NCBI GenBank assembly: GCA_043392685.1
Contig: JBHZGM010000017.1
Reading direction: 5' to 3' (one strand)
Source of the DNA: Metapseudomonas sp043392685
Lineage (GTDB): Bacteria; Pseudomonadota; Gammaproteobacteria; Pseudomonadales; Pseudomonadaceae
Length of the DNA stretch: 64,000 nucleotides
Positions 44,310 through 52,233 of this stretch are shown piece by piece. The notes below the pieces were generated by a model. It saw only the letters and a program-made list of their open reading frames with translations, was not told the DNA's origin and did no database searches. The position numbers and the translations under genes are program-made. Within the stretch, counting starts at the first letter, position 1, and every line of letters starts with the position of its first letter.

Positions 44310-46205
44310 ATGCCCACGACGTTCCACGAGATTCCCCGCGAACGCCCCGTCACGCCCCTGCTCGATCGCGCGGCGACGCCGGAAGAGCTGCGCCGGCTTG
44401 GTGAGGCTGAGCTGGAAACCCTGGCCGACGAACTGCGCCAGTACCTGCTCTATACCGTCGGCAAGACCGGCGGCCACTTCGGCGCCGGCCTGGGCGTGGT
44501 GGAACTGACCATTGCCCTGCACTACGTCTACGACACGCCCGAAGACCGTCTGGTCTGGGACGTGGGCCACCAGGCCTATCCGCACAAGATCCTCACCGGG
44601 CGCCGCGAACAGATGGGCACCCTGCGCCAGAAGAACGGTATCGCCGCCTTCCCGCGCCGCGTGGAAAGCGAGTACGACACCTTCGGCGTCGGCCACTCCA
44701 GCACCTCCATCAGCGCCGCCCTGGGGATGGCCATCGCCGCCCGCATGCAGGGTTCCGGGCGCCGCTCGATCGCGGTGATCGGCGATGGCGCGCTGACCGC
44801 CGGCATGGCCTTCGAAGCGCTCAACCACGCTTCGGACGTCCAGGCCGACATGCTGGTGATCCTCAACGACAACGACATGTCGATCTCGCGCAACGTCGGC
44901 GGCCTGTCCAACTACCTGGCGAAGATCCTCTCCAGCCGCACCTACGCGAGCATGCGCGAAGGCAGCAAGAAGGTGCTCTCGCGCCTGCCCGGCGCCTGGG
45001 AAATCGCCCGCCGCACCGAGGAATACGCCAAGGGCATGCTGGTTCCCGGCACCCTGTTCGAGGAACTGGGCTGGAACTACATCGGCCCCATCGACGGCCA
45101 CGACCTGCCCACCCTGGTGGCGACCCTGCGCAACATGCGCGACCTCAAGGGCCCGCAGTTCCTCCATGTGGTGACCAAGAAGGGCAAGGGCTTCGCCCCG
45201 GCCGAGGCCGACCCCATCGGCTATCACGCCATCACCAAGCTGGAGCCGATCGACGCCCCGGCCGCGCCGAAGAAGCCGTCCGGCCCGAGATACTCCAACG
45301 TGTTCGGCCAGTGGCTGTGCGACATGGCCGGGCAGGACCCGCGTCTGGTGGGCATCACCCCGGCGATGAAGGAAGGCTCGGACCTGGTGGCCTTCAGCGA
45401 ACGCTTCCCGGACCGCTATTTCGACGTCGCCATCGCCGAGCAGCACGCCGTGACCCTGGCGGCGGGCATGGCCTGCGACGGCGCCAAGCCGGTGGTGGCC
45501 ATCTATTCCACCTTCCTCCAGCGCGGTTATGACCAGCTGATTCACGACGTGGCGGTGCAGAACCTCGACGTGCTGTTCGCCATCGACCGCGCCGGCCTGG
45601 TGGGCGAAGACGGCCCGACCCACGCGGGCAGCTTCGACCTCTCCTACCTGCGCTGCATCCCCGGCATGCTGGTGATGACGCCGAGCGACGAAAACGAACT
45701 GCGCCTGCTGCTGACCACCGGCTACCACTTCGAAGGTCCGGCGGCGGTGCGCTATCCGCGCGGCAGCGGCCCCAACGCACCCATCGAGCGCGAACTGCAA
45801 CCGGTGGAAATCGGCAAGGCCGTGCTGCGCCGCCAGGGCTCCAGGGTCGCCATGCTGGTGTTCGGCGTGCAACTGGCCCAGGCGCTGCAGGTCGCCGAAA
45901 ACCTGGATGCCTCCGTGGTCGACATGCGCTTCGTCAAACCCCTGGACGAAGCGCTGGTGCGCGAGCTGGCCGGCAGCCACGAGCTGCTGGTGACCATCGA
46001 AGAGAACAGCGTGATGGGTGGCGCCGGCGCCGCGGTCAGCGAGTTCCTCGCCCGCGAGAACCTGATCAAGCCCGTGCTGCACCTGGGCCTGCCGGACTAC
46101 TACGTCGAACACGCCAAGCCAGCGGAAATGCTCGCCGAGTGCGGGCTGGATGCGGCGGGTATCGAGGTGTCCGTACGCGAACGGATGGCCCTGCTGGGGC
46201 TCTGA
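44310..46205 (+). CDS. dxs: 1-Deoxy-D-xylulose-5-phosphate synthase
   Basis: 631 residues, full length. Thiamine diphosphate features are visible: VWDVGHQAYPHKILTGRR, the GDGALTAGMAFEALNHA motif with the Mg/ThDP ligands and the FDVAIAEQHAVTLAAG transketolase segment. It makes DXP from pyruvate and glyceraldehyde 3-phosphate, the first step of the MEP isoprenoid pathway. The ATG at 44310 fits the conserved N-terminus MPTTFHEIPRERPVTPLLDR; no strong ribosome site is seen. It is normally next to ispA and now must rely on a promoter in the 44050-44309 gap. Confidence 0.97.
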   Translation: MPTTFHEIPRERPVTPLLDRAATPEELRRLGEAELETLADELRQYLLYTVGKTGGHFGAGLGVVELTIALHYVYDTPEDRLVWDVGHQAYPHKILTGRREQMGTLRQKNGIAAFPRRVESEYDTFGVGHSSTSISAALGMAIAARMQGSGRRSIAVIGDGALTAGMAFEALNHASDVQADMLVILNDNDMSISRNVGGLSNYLAKILSSRTYASMREGSKKVLSRLPGAWEIARRTEEYAKGMLVPGTLFEELGWNYIGPIDGHDLPTLVATLRNMRDLKGPQFLHVVTKKGKGFAPAEADPIGYHAITKLEPIDAPAAPKKPSGPRYSNVFGQWLCDMAGQDPRLVGITPAMKEGSDLVAFSERFPDRYFDVAIAEQHAVTLAAGMACDGAKPVVAIYSTFLQRGYDQLIHDVAVQNLDVLFAIDRAGLVGEDGPTHAGSFDLSYLRCIPGMLVMTPSDENELRLLLTTGYHFEGPAAVRYPRGSGPNAPIERELQPVEIGKAVLRRQGSRVAMLVFGVQLAQALQVAENLDASVVDMRFVKPLDEALVRELAGSHELLVTIEENSVMGGAGAAVSEFLARENLIKPVLHLGLPDYYVEHAKPAEMLAECGLDAAGIEVSVRERMALLGL

Positions 46206-46218
46206 GCTTCGCCTGAGG

Positions 46219-46250
46219 CTGTGGGGGGGTGAATTCATTCGCTCCCACAG
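46219..46250. repeat. REP-type palindrome (GAATTCATTCGC family)
   Basis: CTGTGGG and CCCACAG flank a GAATTCATTCGC core. It lies 13 bases after the dxs stop. It is one copy of the dispersed family whose perfect version is at 30117-30158. Confidence 0.75.
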
Positions 46251-46251
46251 C

Positions 46252-46330
46252 ATGGGTTTCGCTTCGCTCTACCCATCCTACATCGGCATATCCACCTCTT
46301 TCGTAGGATGGGTTGAGGTTCGAAACCCAT
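46252..46330. repeat. Long two-stem inverted repeat between dxs and BtuF-like gene
   Basis: Outer arms ATGGGTTTCG (46252-46261) and CGAAACCCAT (46321-46330) and inner arms ACCCATCCTAC (46271-46281) and GTAGGATGGGT (46303-46313) are exact complements. It could fold into a long hairpin and end transcription from both convergent genes. The ACCCATCCTAC motif recurs widely in Pseudomonas intergenic DNA. Confidence 0.75.
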
Positions 46331-46348
46331 CGGCTTCACCTCGTTCAA

Positions 46349-47146
46349 TTACCTCGCCGCGTCCAGCAAGCGGCAGAGCTTCGCGGTCGCCGCCAGCATC
46401 TGGAAGCTCGGCCGTTCCAACCCCCGGTCCGGCACCTGCCAGACCTGCCCCCGCCTGACCGCCGTCAGCTGCGGCCAGGCCTTCCAGGCATCGGCCTGGC
46501 TCGGCTCGCTCACCAGGATCACCGCCGGGTCGCGCTGCAGCACGGCCTCGATGCCCACCTGGGGCGCCGGCAGGGAGAGGTCGGCGAAGACGTTCTCCGC
46601 CCCGCAGACTTTCAACGCATCGCTGACGATCTGCTTGCCGCCGAGGGTATAGAGCGGCTTGTCCCAGACCTGGTAGAAGACTTTCAACGGCACATCGCGG
46701 TGGTGGCGTTGGCGCAGTTCCGCCAGCCCCGACTCGAAGCGCTCGGCCATCTGGCGGCCCTGTTCGGCGCGGCCGACCCGCTCGCCGATCTCGGCAAAGG
46801 CAGTCGCCAGTTGCTCCAGGTTCCGGGGTTCCACCACCAGCTGCGGAACCGGGAATTTCTTCAGTTGCTCGCGTCCGGCCGAGCCCACACTGTCGGGCCA
46901 GAGCAGCACCAGATCAGGCTTGAGGGCGAGCAGGCTTTCCGCCTGTAGCTGCCCGTAGCGTCCCACTGACGGCAGGCCGGCCAGGGCGTCGGGGCGATCG
47001 CCGCCGTCGAGCACACCCACCAGCAGGTCGCCGGCACCGAGGTCGAGCATGATTTCCGTCAGGGAGGGCGCCAGGCTGACGACCCGCAGCTGTGCCGTGG
47101 CGGGCAGCGCCAGGCACAGCAGCACGATGGTGAGCAGCCGGCGCAT
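46349..47146 (-). CDS. Cobalamin-binding protein, BtuF-like periplasmic solute-binding protein
   Basis: 265 residues with a signal peptide (LLTIVLLCLALPATAQ) and the class III periplasmic-binding fold: RVVSLAPSLTEIMLDLGAGD, VGRYGQLQAESLLALKPDLVL and a C-terminal helix region. It is related to BtuF, which delivers vitamin B12 to BtuCD. A B12 ligand would be useful for the B12-dependent EutBC elsewhere in the window, but the ligand is inferred. Its ATG overlaps the stop of the upstream gene by one base (TGATG). Confidence 0.87.
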   Translation of the reverse strand: MRRLLTIVLLCLALPATAQLRVVSLAPSLTEIMLDLGAGDLLVGVLDGGDRPDALAGLPSVGRYGQLQAESLLALKPDLVLLWPDSVGSAGREQLKKFPVPQLVVEPRNLEQLATAFAEIGERVGRAEQGRQMAERFESGLAELRQRHHRDVPLKVFYQVWDKPLYTLGGKQIVSDALKVCGAENVFADLSLPAPQVGIEAVLQRDPAVILVSEPSQADAWKAWPQLTAVRRGQVWQVPDRGLERPSFQMLAATAKLCRLLDAAR

Positions 47147-47565
47147 CAGCCGAGCTGGCGGGGGATTCGGTAGAGGTAGAGCAACACCAGGCTGCTCATG
47201 GCCAGGAGGAACAGTGCGACCGAATTGAGCCCGACCAGCACCGCCAGGGCGGCGATCCAGGCGGGCAGGCTGGCGGCGAGGAAGCCCTTGTTGCGGCGGC
47301 GGGTCAGTTCCTGCCAGGCGCCGGGTTCTTCGGCCCGGCCAAGGGCGGCCTCGGTGGCCACGAGGGCGCGCTTGTAGGCGGAAAACATCGGCAGGCTGAG
47401 GAACAGGGACACCAGGGCGGCAATGAAGATCGGCATCTGCAGGACCGGCAGCACCGGTTCGCCATCACCGAACAGGTAGCCCATGACGAACAGCGGCACC
47501 AGCGTGAAGCCCACCTGGCGCCACCAGGTCGTGGCCAGCCGGCGACGGACTTCCTTGCGGGTCAC
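47146..47565 (-). CDS. Small predicted membrane protein
   Basis: 139 residues with four probable hydrophobic segments in two pairs (QVGFTLVPLFVMGYLF, PIFIAALVSLFLSLPMF, SLPAWIAALAVLVGL and VALFLLAMSSLVLLYLY) separated by a charged region with the stretch LTRRRNKGF. No family name is recognised. It starts with GTG at 47565, overlapping the ribA stop by four bases (GTGA), and its stop overlaps the BtuF-like start by one base, so the three genes are coupled. Confidence 0.78.
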   Translation of the reverse strand: MTRKEVRRRLATTWWRQVGFTLVPLFVMGYLFGDGEPVLPVLQMPIFIAALVSLFLSLPMFSAYKRALVATEAALGRAEEPGAWQELTRRRNKGFLAASLPAWIAALAVLVGLNSVALFLLAMSSLVLLYLYRIPRQLG

Positions 47566-48176
47566 GATTCGGATTCCGCCTGATGCAGGTTGCCGAGCAT
47601 GTGCCCGAGCTTGCCGGCCTTGGTGGCCAGGTACTTGCGGTTGTGCTTGTTCAGGCCGGTCTGCAGCGGGACGCGCTCGGCGACCCGGAGACCGTAGCTT
47701 TCCAGCGCCTTCACCTTGCGCGGATTGTTGGTCATCAGCTTGATCGCGTCGATGCCCAGGTGCTCCAGCATCGGCTGGCACATGGCGTAGTCGCGCTGGT
47801 CGGCGCCAAAGCCCAGGCGCTCGTTGGCTTCCACAGTATCGGCGCCGGCGTCCTGCAGCTCGTAGGCGCGGATCTTGTTCAAAAGACCGATGCCGCGGCC
47901 TTCCTGGCGCAGGTAGAGCAGCACACCGCAACCGGCCTCGGCGATGGCACGCAGCGCCGCTTCCAGCTGGAACCCGCAGTCGCAGCGCAGGCTGAACAGG
48001 GCGTCGCCCGTGAGGCACTCGGAATGCAGGCGACCCAGGACGGGTCCGCCGTTGGCCACATCGCCCAGGGTCAGGGCTACGTGCTCCTTGCCGCTGGCCT
48101 CATCGAGAAAGCCATGCATGGTGAACACGCCGAACGGAGTCGGCAGCTGGGAGGCGGCGACGAAAACGACAGACAC
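47562..48176 (-). CDS. ribA: GTP cyclohydrolase II
   Basis: 204 residues, the stand-alone RibA length. The zinc cysteines are at 54, 65 and 67 (HSECLTGDALFSLRCDCG), followed by the YLRQEGRGIGLLNK catalytic stretch and MTNNPRKVKALE. It opens GTP for riboflavin synthesis. The start is GTG at 48176 with AGGAG seven bases upstream; an upstream open frame is not family-like. It is separate from the rib cluster at 51.7-55.7 kb, where the RibA half of RibBA looks inactive. Confidence 0.96.
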   Translation of the reverse strand: MSVVFVAASQLPTPFGVFTMHGFLDEASGKEHVALTLGDVANGGPVLGRLHSECLTGDALFSLRCDCGFQLEAALRAIAEAGCGVLLYLRQEGRGIGLLNKIRAYELQDAGADTVEANERLGFGADQRDYAMCQPMLEHLGIDAIKLMTNNPRKVKALESYGLRVAERVPLQTGLNKHNRKYLATKAGKLGHMLGNLHQAESES

Positions 48177-48284
48177 CGTGTAACTCCTGGAAATTGGCAA
48201 GGCCGGCATTGTAGCAGCAGCGCTGTCCGGCAGGTCAGATTGAATAGTTGGGGATAAGTATCGAATGGCTCGAAGCAAGCGACC

Positions 48285-48953
48285 TCAGAACTTGGACTCC
48301 AGCATCAGCACGCCCTGCTCTTCGCGCCAGCGCACGCGGTTGAGGAAGCTCATGCCCAGCAGCACCTCCACCGGCGCCTCGCCTTCGATCACCGCACCTT
48401 CCACGCCCAGCACTTCGAGACTGCCGATCTTGATGCGATCGAAGCTCACCCGCCAGGCGTTGACCGTTCCACCGGCGGTGCTGGCCTTCATCGGCAGCCC
48501 CTTCACCCGGTAGTCGATACCCAGGCGGCGGGCCTGGCTTTCGTTCATGGCGACGCTGGTTGCTCCCGTATCCACCAGGAACTGCACCGGGTGGCCATTG
48601 ATGGAACCGGCGACTTGGTAGTGCCCGTTATTGCCCCGCGCGATGCTCAGCTGGGCTTTCTGCTGTGCCTCCGGCGTGCCGGGGCCGCCGGCGCTGGCGG
48701 GGTTGTACTCGCGGCTGAGGCCGTAGCTGCGCTCGACACCGTCGACCCGCAGCACCGCGCCCTTGCTGTCGGCACTGATCACCTGGACGCCGCCGGGGCC
48801 GGTCTGGCCCACCTTCACCAGCTTGCGCTGGCCGTCGACGTTGATCACCGCGGCACCGGGGAACAGTCCGACCACCTGCACCTGGGTGGCCACGGCGAAC
48901 AGCGGGGCGAGCGCCAGCAGGCAGGCGGCGATACGCAGGTCAGGGCGCGACAT
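48285..48953 (-). CDS. Retropepsin-like aspartic protease
   Basis: 222 residues with an N-terminal signal (RIAACLLALAPLFAVA) and the single-domain aspartic protease motif VQFLVDTGATSVAMN plus the conserved VLLGMSFLNRV near the C-terminus. It fits the TIGR02281 group of bacterial retropepsin-like proteins, likely exported. The residues before the protease domain (VVGLFPGAAVINVDGQRKLV) form a separate small region. The ATG is at 48953, and it overlaps the upstream solute-binding gene by 14 bases. Confidence 0.88.
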   Translation of the reverse strand: MSRPDLRIAACLLALAPLFAVATQVQVVGLFPGAAVINVDGQRKLVKVGQTGPGGVQVISADSKGAVLRVDGVERSYGLSREYNPASAGGPGTPEAQQKAQLSIARGNNGHYQVAGSINGHPVQFLVDTGATSVAMNESQARRLGIDYRVKGLPMKASTAGGTVNAWRVSFDRIKIGSLEVLGVEGAVIEGEAPVEVLLGMSFLNRVRWREEQGVLMLESKF

Positions 48954-49695
48954 GAGGGTTCTCCAGTTCCTTGTCGAAGGCATAGGGCTGATTCCAGCGC
49001 TTGAACAGCGGCCGCAACTCACCGCTGGCCACCAGGGCCGCCATGCGTTGGTCGAAGATGCCCGCCAGGCGGCGACCGCGCGGCGTGTCGGCAAAGCCCA
49101 GGTAGAGCGGCAGGCGCATCAGCGGGGTGACGCGGTAGCGGCTGCGGTCGATGGCGTCGTCCAGCACGTCGTCCACTTCGGTCCGGGCATCGATGTAGAA
49201 GTCCACATGGCCCAGCTCGAGCATCGAGAGGATGCCGCTACGGCGCTGGATTTCCGTGTAGTGCTGCAGGTTCGGCAGGTAGTCCTGGTAGTCGTAGCCA
49301 CGGATCCAGGCCAGGCGGTAGCCACCCAGGGTGTCCAGGCTGGGGACGGGCGTGGAGTTCAGCGAGAGCGCGCTGACCTGGTCCGCGTCGTAGTGCCAGC
49401 GCGGATAGAGGGTGCCCGGGACCTCGTTGTTGTAAGAGCCGACCCAGGCATCCGCCTCGCCGCGCTGCACCAGGCCGATGGAGCGGGTGTAGGGCACGAT
49501 GTGGATCTTCAGCTGGATGCCTTCGGGCTCGAAGACCCGGCGCAGGATGTCCCAGCCCAGTCCGCTGCCATCGGCTTCGGTGTGCTCCGGCCAGAGGTCG
49601 CTGGCGAGGTGGATTTCATCGTCCGGAAAAGGCGCCGCCCAGGCCGCCGGCAGCAGCAGGCAGCCGATCAGGACCTTCAGTAGCCAACGCCGCAT
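48940..49695 (-). CDS. Periplasmic solute-binding protein, family 3 (amino acid type)
   Basis: 251 residues. The N-terminal signal peptide (RRWLLKVLIGCLLLPAAWA) is followed by a solute-binding fold of the SBP_bac_3 type (WDILRRVFEPEGIQLKIHIV, RSIGLVQRGEADAWVG). There are no ABC permease or ATPase genes beside it, so it may serve as a sensor or an orphan binding protein. The ATG at 49695 has GGAGGG six bases away; an ATG at 49710 is in frame. It precedes the retropepsin gene, with which it overlaps. Confidence 0.85.
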   Translation of the reverse strand: MRRWLLKVLIGCLLLPAAWAAPFPDDEIHLASDLWPEHTEADGSGLGWDILRRVFEPEGIQLKIHIVPYTRSIGLVQRGEADAWVGSYNNEVPGTLYPRWHYDADQVSALSLNSTPVPSLDTLGGYRLAWIRGYDYQDYLPNLQHYTEIQRRSGILSMLELGHVDFYIDARTEVDDVLDDAIDRSRYRVTPLMRLPLYLGFADTPRGRRLAGIFDQRMAALVASGELRPLFKRWNQPYAFDKELENPHVAP

Positions 49696-49741
49696 CCCCC
49701 GTCCCTCCATCAGCCCTTCGCCGGCGCAGGTCCGCCCGGGA

Positions 49742-50242
49742 TCAGGCCAGACCCCAGACAATGAGCTGCATCGCCAGCCAGGCGAAGACGCCGGCCAGGA
49801 CGTCATCGAGCATGATGCCCACGCCGCCGTGGACATGCCGGTCGATCCAGTGGATCGGCCAGGGCTTGAGGATGTCCATCACGCGGAACACCAGGAAGCC
49901 GATCAGCAGCCAGTGCCAGCCCTCGGGCACCAGCCAGAGGGTGATCCACATACCGACCATCTCATCCCAGACGATGCCTTCGTGGTCATGCACGCGCAGG
50001 TCGTCGGCCACCTTGCCGCACAGCCAGAAGCCGAACAGCATGGTCAGCCCCAGCATCAGCCAGTAGCCCCAGTCCGGCAGCATCTGCCAGAGCGGAATGA
50101 ACGGCAGCGCCACCAGCGACCCCCAGGTGCCCGGGGCCTTGGGCAGGGTGCCCGAGCCGAAGCCGAAGGCAATGAAATGCCAGGGGTTGCTCCACACCGA
50201 GTGGGGAATGGGTTGCGGCGTGGCCGATTCGTGATCAGTCAC
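49742..50242 (-). CDS. pgpA: Phosphatidylglycerophosphatase A
   Basis: 166 residues with several hydrophobic segments and the PgpA signatures GFGSGTLPKAPGTWGSL near the N-terminus and HDHEGIVWDEMVGMW with the DE pair for metal binding. It dephosphorylates phosphatidylglycerol phosphate to phosphatidylglycerol in the inner membrane. The start is GTG at 50242, after GGGAGTCAAG, overlapping the thiL end by eight bases. The thiL-pgpA pair is conserved in gammaproteobacteria. Confidence 0.95.
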   Translation of the reverse strand: MTDHESATPQPIPHSVWSNPWHFIAFGFGSGTLPKAPGTWGSLVALPFIPLWQMLPDWGYWLMLGLTMLFGFWLCGKVADDLRVHDHEGIVWDEMVGMWITLWLVPEGWHWLLIGFLVFRVMDILKPWPIHWIDRHVHGGVGIMLDDVLAGVFAWLAMQLIVWGLA

Positions 50243-51203
50243 CTTGACTCCCGAAATGTTGATAACCCAATGCCGGCGGCTGCAGTTCGGCACCGGCGGC
50301 GTCCAGCAGGTGAACTCCCTGCCCGGCTTCCACCCGGCCGATCACGGTCACTTCCGGCCACTGCACCTTCACGGCGGCCAACTCTGCGGCAGGCAGGGTA
50401 AAGGCGAGGCGGTAGTCGTCGCCACCGGACAGCGCACATTTGCGCGCGAAGTCGCCGGGGAAGAGCCGCTCGAGGGCCGGCGACAGCGGCAGCCTTGCCG
50501 CTTCCACCAAGAGCGCGACGCCCGAGGCAGCGGCGATGTGGCCGCAGTCGGCGAGCAGGCCATCGGAGATGTCCAGCGCGGCAGTGGCCCGGCCACGCAG
50601 CACCTGTCCCAGGGCCAGTTGCGGTTGCGGCGCCCAGTAGCGCTGGCGCAGGTATTGCGCATCAGCCCCGCTGTCCTGCCGTTCTCCCAGCACCAGCGGC
50701 AGCGCGCCGGCACCGTCGCCCAGGCTGCCGCCCACGCAGAGCAGATCGCCGGGACGCGCGCCGGCGCGGGTCAGCGCCTGTCCGGCAGGTACGCCGCCGA
50801 ACACCGTGAGGGTCAGGCTCAGCGGACCACGGGTGGTATCGCCGCCCACCAGGCCAATGCCGCACGCCTGCGCCATGGCGCAAAGGCCACGGGCGAAGCC
50901 GTCCAGCCAGTCGGGCCGGGCGTCGGGCAGGGTCAGGGCGAGGGTGAAGGCAACAGGCCTGGCGCCCATGGCCGCCAGATCGCTGGCGGAAACCGCCAGG
51001 GCGCGCTGGCCGAGCAGGAAGGGGTCGGCCACTTGCGGGAAGTGCACGCCGGCCACCAGGGTATCGGTGGAAATCGCCAGCTGCTCGCCGGGTGGCAACT
51101 GCAACAGGGCACAGTCATCGCCGATGCCAAGGGCAATGCCTTCGCCCCCGGCCGCACAGGCGGCGGAGGCGAAGAAACGGCGGATCAGCTCGAACTCACC
51201 CAT
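50235..51203 (-). CDS. thiL: Thiamine-monophosphate kinase
   Basis: 322 residues of the PurM-like ATP-binding family. The start GEFELIRRFF and the motifs GIGDDCALL, SDLAAMGARPVA and GDTTRGPLSLTLT are typical ThiL. It phosphorylates thiamine monophosphate to the active diphosphate cofactor, which Dxs in this same window needs. It lies 21 bases downstream of nusB and overlaps pgpA. Confidence 0.96.
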   Translation of the reverse strand: MGEFELIRRFFASAACAAGGEGIALGIGDDCALLQLPPGEQLAISTDTLVAGVHFPQVADPFLLGQRALAVSASDLAAMGARPVAFTLALTLPDARPDWLDGFARGLCAMAQACGIGLVGGDTTRGPLSLTLTVFGGVPAGQALTRAGARPGDLLCVGGSLGDGAGALPLVLGERQDSGADAQYLRQRYWAPQPQLALGQVLRGRATAALDISDGLLADCGHIAAASGVALLVEAARLPLSPALERLFPGDFARKCALSGGDDYRLAFTLPAAELAAVKVQWPEVTVIGRVEAGQGVHLLDAAGAELQPPALGYQHFGSQGD

Positions 51204-51224
51204 TCACTGAGGGACGCGCTGCGA

Positions 51225-51698
51225 TCAGCGCTTGCCGCCGCGCACTTCGGCCGCGCGCAGGCGTGGCGCCAGCTTGTCCAGCACGCCGTTGACGAACTTG
51301 TGTCCGTCGGTGGCGCCGAACACCTTGGCCAGCTCGATGCCTTCGTTGATCACCACGCGGTACGGCACGTCCACGCGGTTCATCAGCTCGTAGGTGGACA
51401 GGCGCAGGATCGCCAGCTCGACCGGGTCGACTTCCTCGAGAGCACGGTCCAGGCAGGGCAGGAAGGCCGCGTCGATCTCGGTCTTCTGGCGCGGGACGCC
51501 GTGGAGGATCTCGTGGAAGTAGGCGCCATCGACGCTGCTGAAATCGTTGTCGACGCGGAACTGCGCCTCGATTTCGTTGAGCGGCTGACCGGCGATGTGC
51601 CAGGAGTACAGCGCCTGCATCGCCAGGCTACGGGCCTGGCGACGGGCTGCGATCTTGCCTTTCGGCGCCTTGGGCGCCGAACCGTCTGCGTTGCTCAC
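51225..51698 (-). CDS. nusB: Transcription antitermination protein NusB
   Basis: 157 residues of the NusB fold: RRQARSLAMQALYSWHIAGQ at the N-terminus, the central VDPVELAILRLSTYEL and VVINEGIELAKVFGATDGHKFVNGVLDK split over conserved helices. It binds boxA RNA with NusE (S10) in rRNA antitermination. The GTG at 51698 overlaps the ribH stop by four bases, so it belongs to the rib-nusB-thiL-pgpA transcription unit. Confidence 0.96.
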   Translation of the reverse strand: MSNADGSAPKAPKGKIAARRQARSLAMQALYSWHIAGQPLNEIEAQFRVDNDFSSVDGAYFHEILHGVPRQKTEIDAAFLPCLDRALEEVDPVELAILRLSTYELMNRVDVPYRVVINEGIELAKVFGATDGHKFVNGVLDKLAPRLRAAEVRGGKR

Positions 51699-52171
51699 TT
51701 GGCCTCCAGGGCAGCCAGCAGGCTTACCATCTCCAGGGCGGACAGGGCAGCTTCGGCACCCTTGTTGCCGGCCTTGGTGCCGGAACGTTCGATGGCCTGT
51801 TCGATGGAATCGACGGTCAGCACGCCGAAGGCGACCGGTACGCCGAACTCCATGGAAACCTGGGCCAGACCCTTGGTGCATTCGCCGGCAACGTATTCGA
51901 AGTGCGGGGTGCCGCCACGAATGACCGCGCCGAGGGCGATGATGGCGGAGTACTCGCCTTGCTGGGCGACCTTCTGGGTCACCAGCGGGATTTCAAAGGC
52001 GCCGGGTGCGCGGATGATGGTGATGTCGTCTTCGCTGACACCGTGGCGGACCAGGGCGTCTACGGCGCCGCTCACCAGGCTTTCCACGACGAAGCTGTTG
52101 AAACGGCCGACCACCAGGGCATAGCGGCCTTTGGGGGCGATGAAGGTACCTTCGATGGTCTTCAGGGGCAT
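51695..52171 (-). CDS. ribH: 6,7-Dimethyl-8-ribityllumazine synthase
   Basis: 158 residues, the RibH length. Typical stretches are RFNSFVVESLVSGAVDAL, IRAPGAFEIP, GAVIRGGTPHFEYVAGE and GVLTVDSIEQAIERSGTKAGNKG divided over the barrel. It joins 3,4-dihydroxybutanone phosphate with the pyrimidine intermediate to form lumazine. The ATG at 52171 gives MPLKTIEGTF. It lies downstream of ribBA and overlaps nusB by four bases. Confidence 0.97.
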   Translation of the reverse strand: MPLKTIEGTFIAPKGRYALVVGRFNSFVVESLVSGAVDALVRHGVSEDDITIIRAPGAFEIPLVTQKVAQQGEYSAIIALGAVIRGGTPHFEYVAGECTKGLAQVSMEFGVPVAFGVLTVDSIEQAIERSGTKAGNKGAEAALSALEMVSLLAALEAK

Positions 52172-52233
52172 GGGCGAGTTCTCGTCAATTAAAGAGCGAG
52201 GGCCCCGGCCTTGACGGCCGGAGCCCTGCGGGA

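Noticed and set aside
44265..46253. 662-codon minus-strand frame over dxs
   Set aside because: Antisense shadow, low-complexity composition, no known domain.
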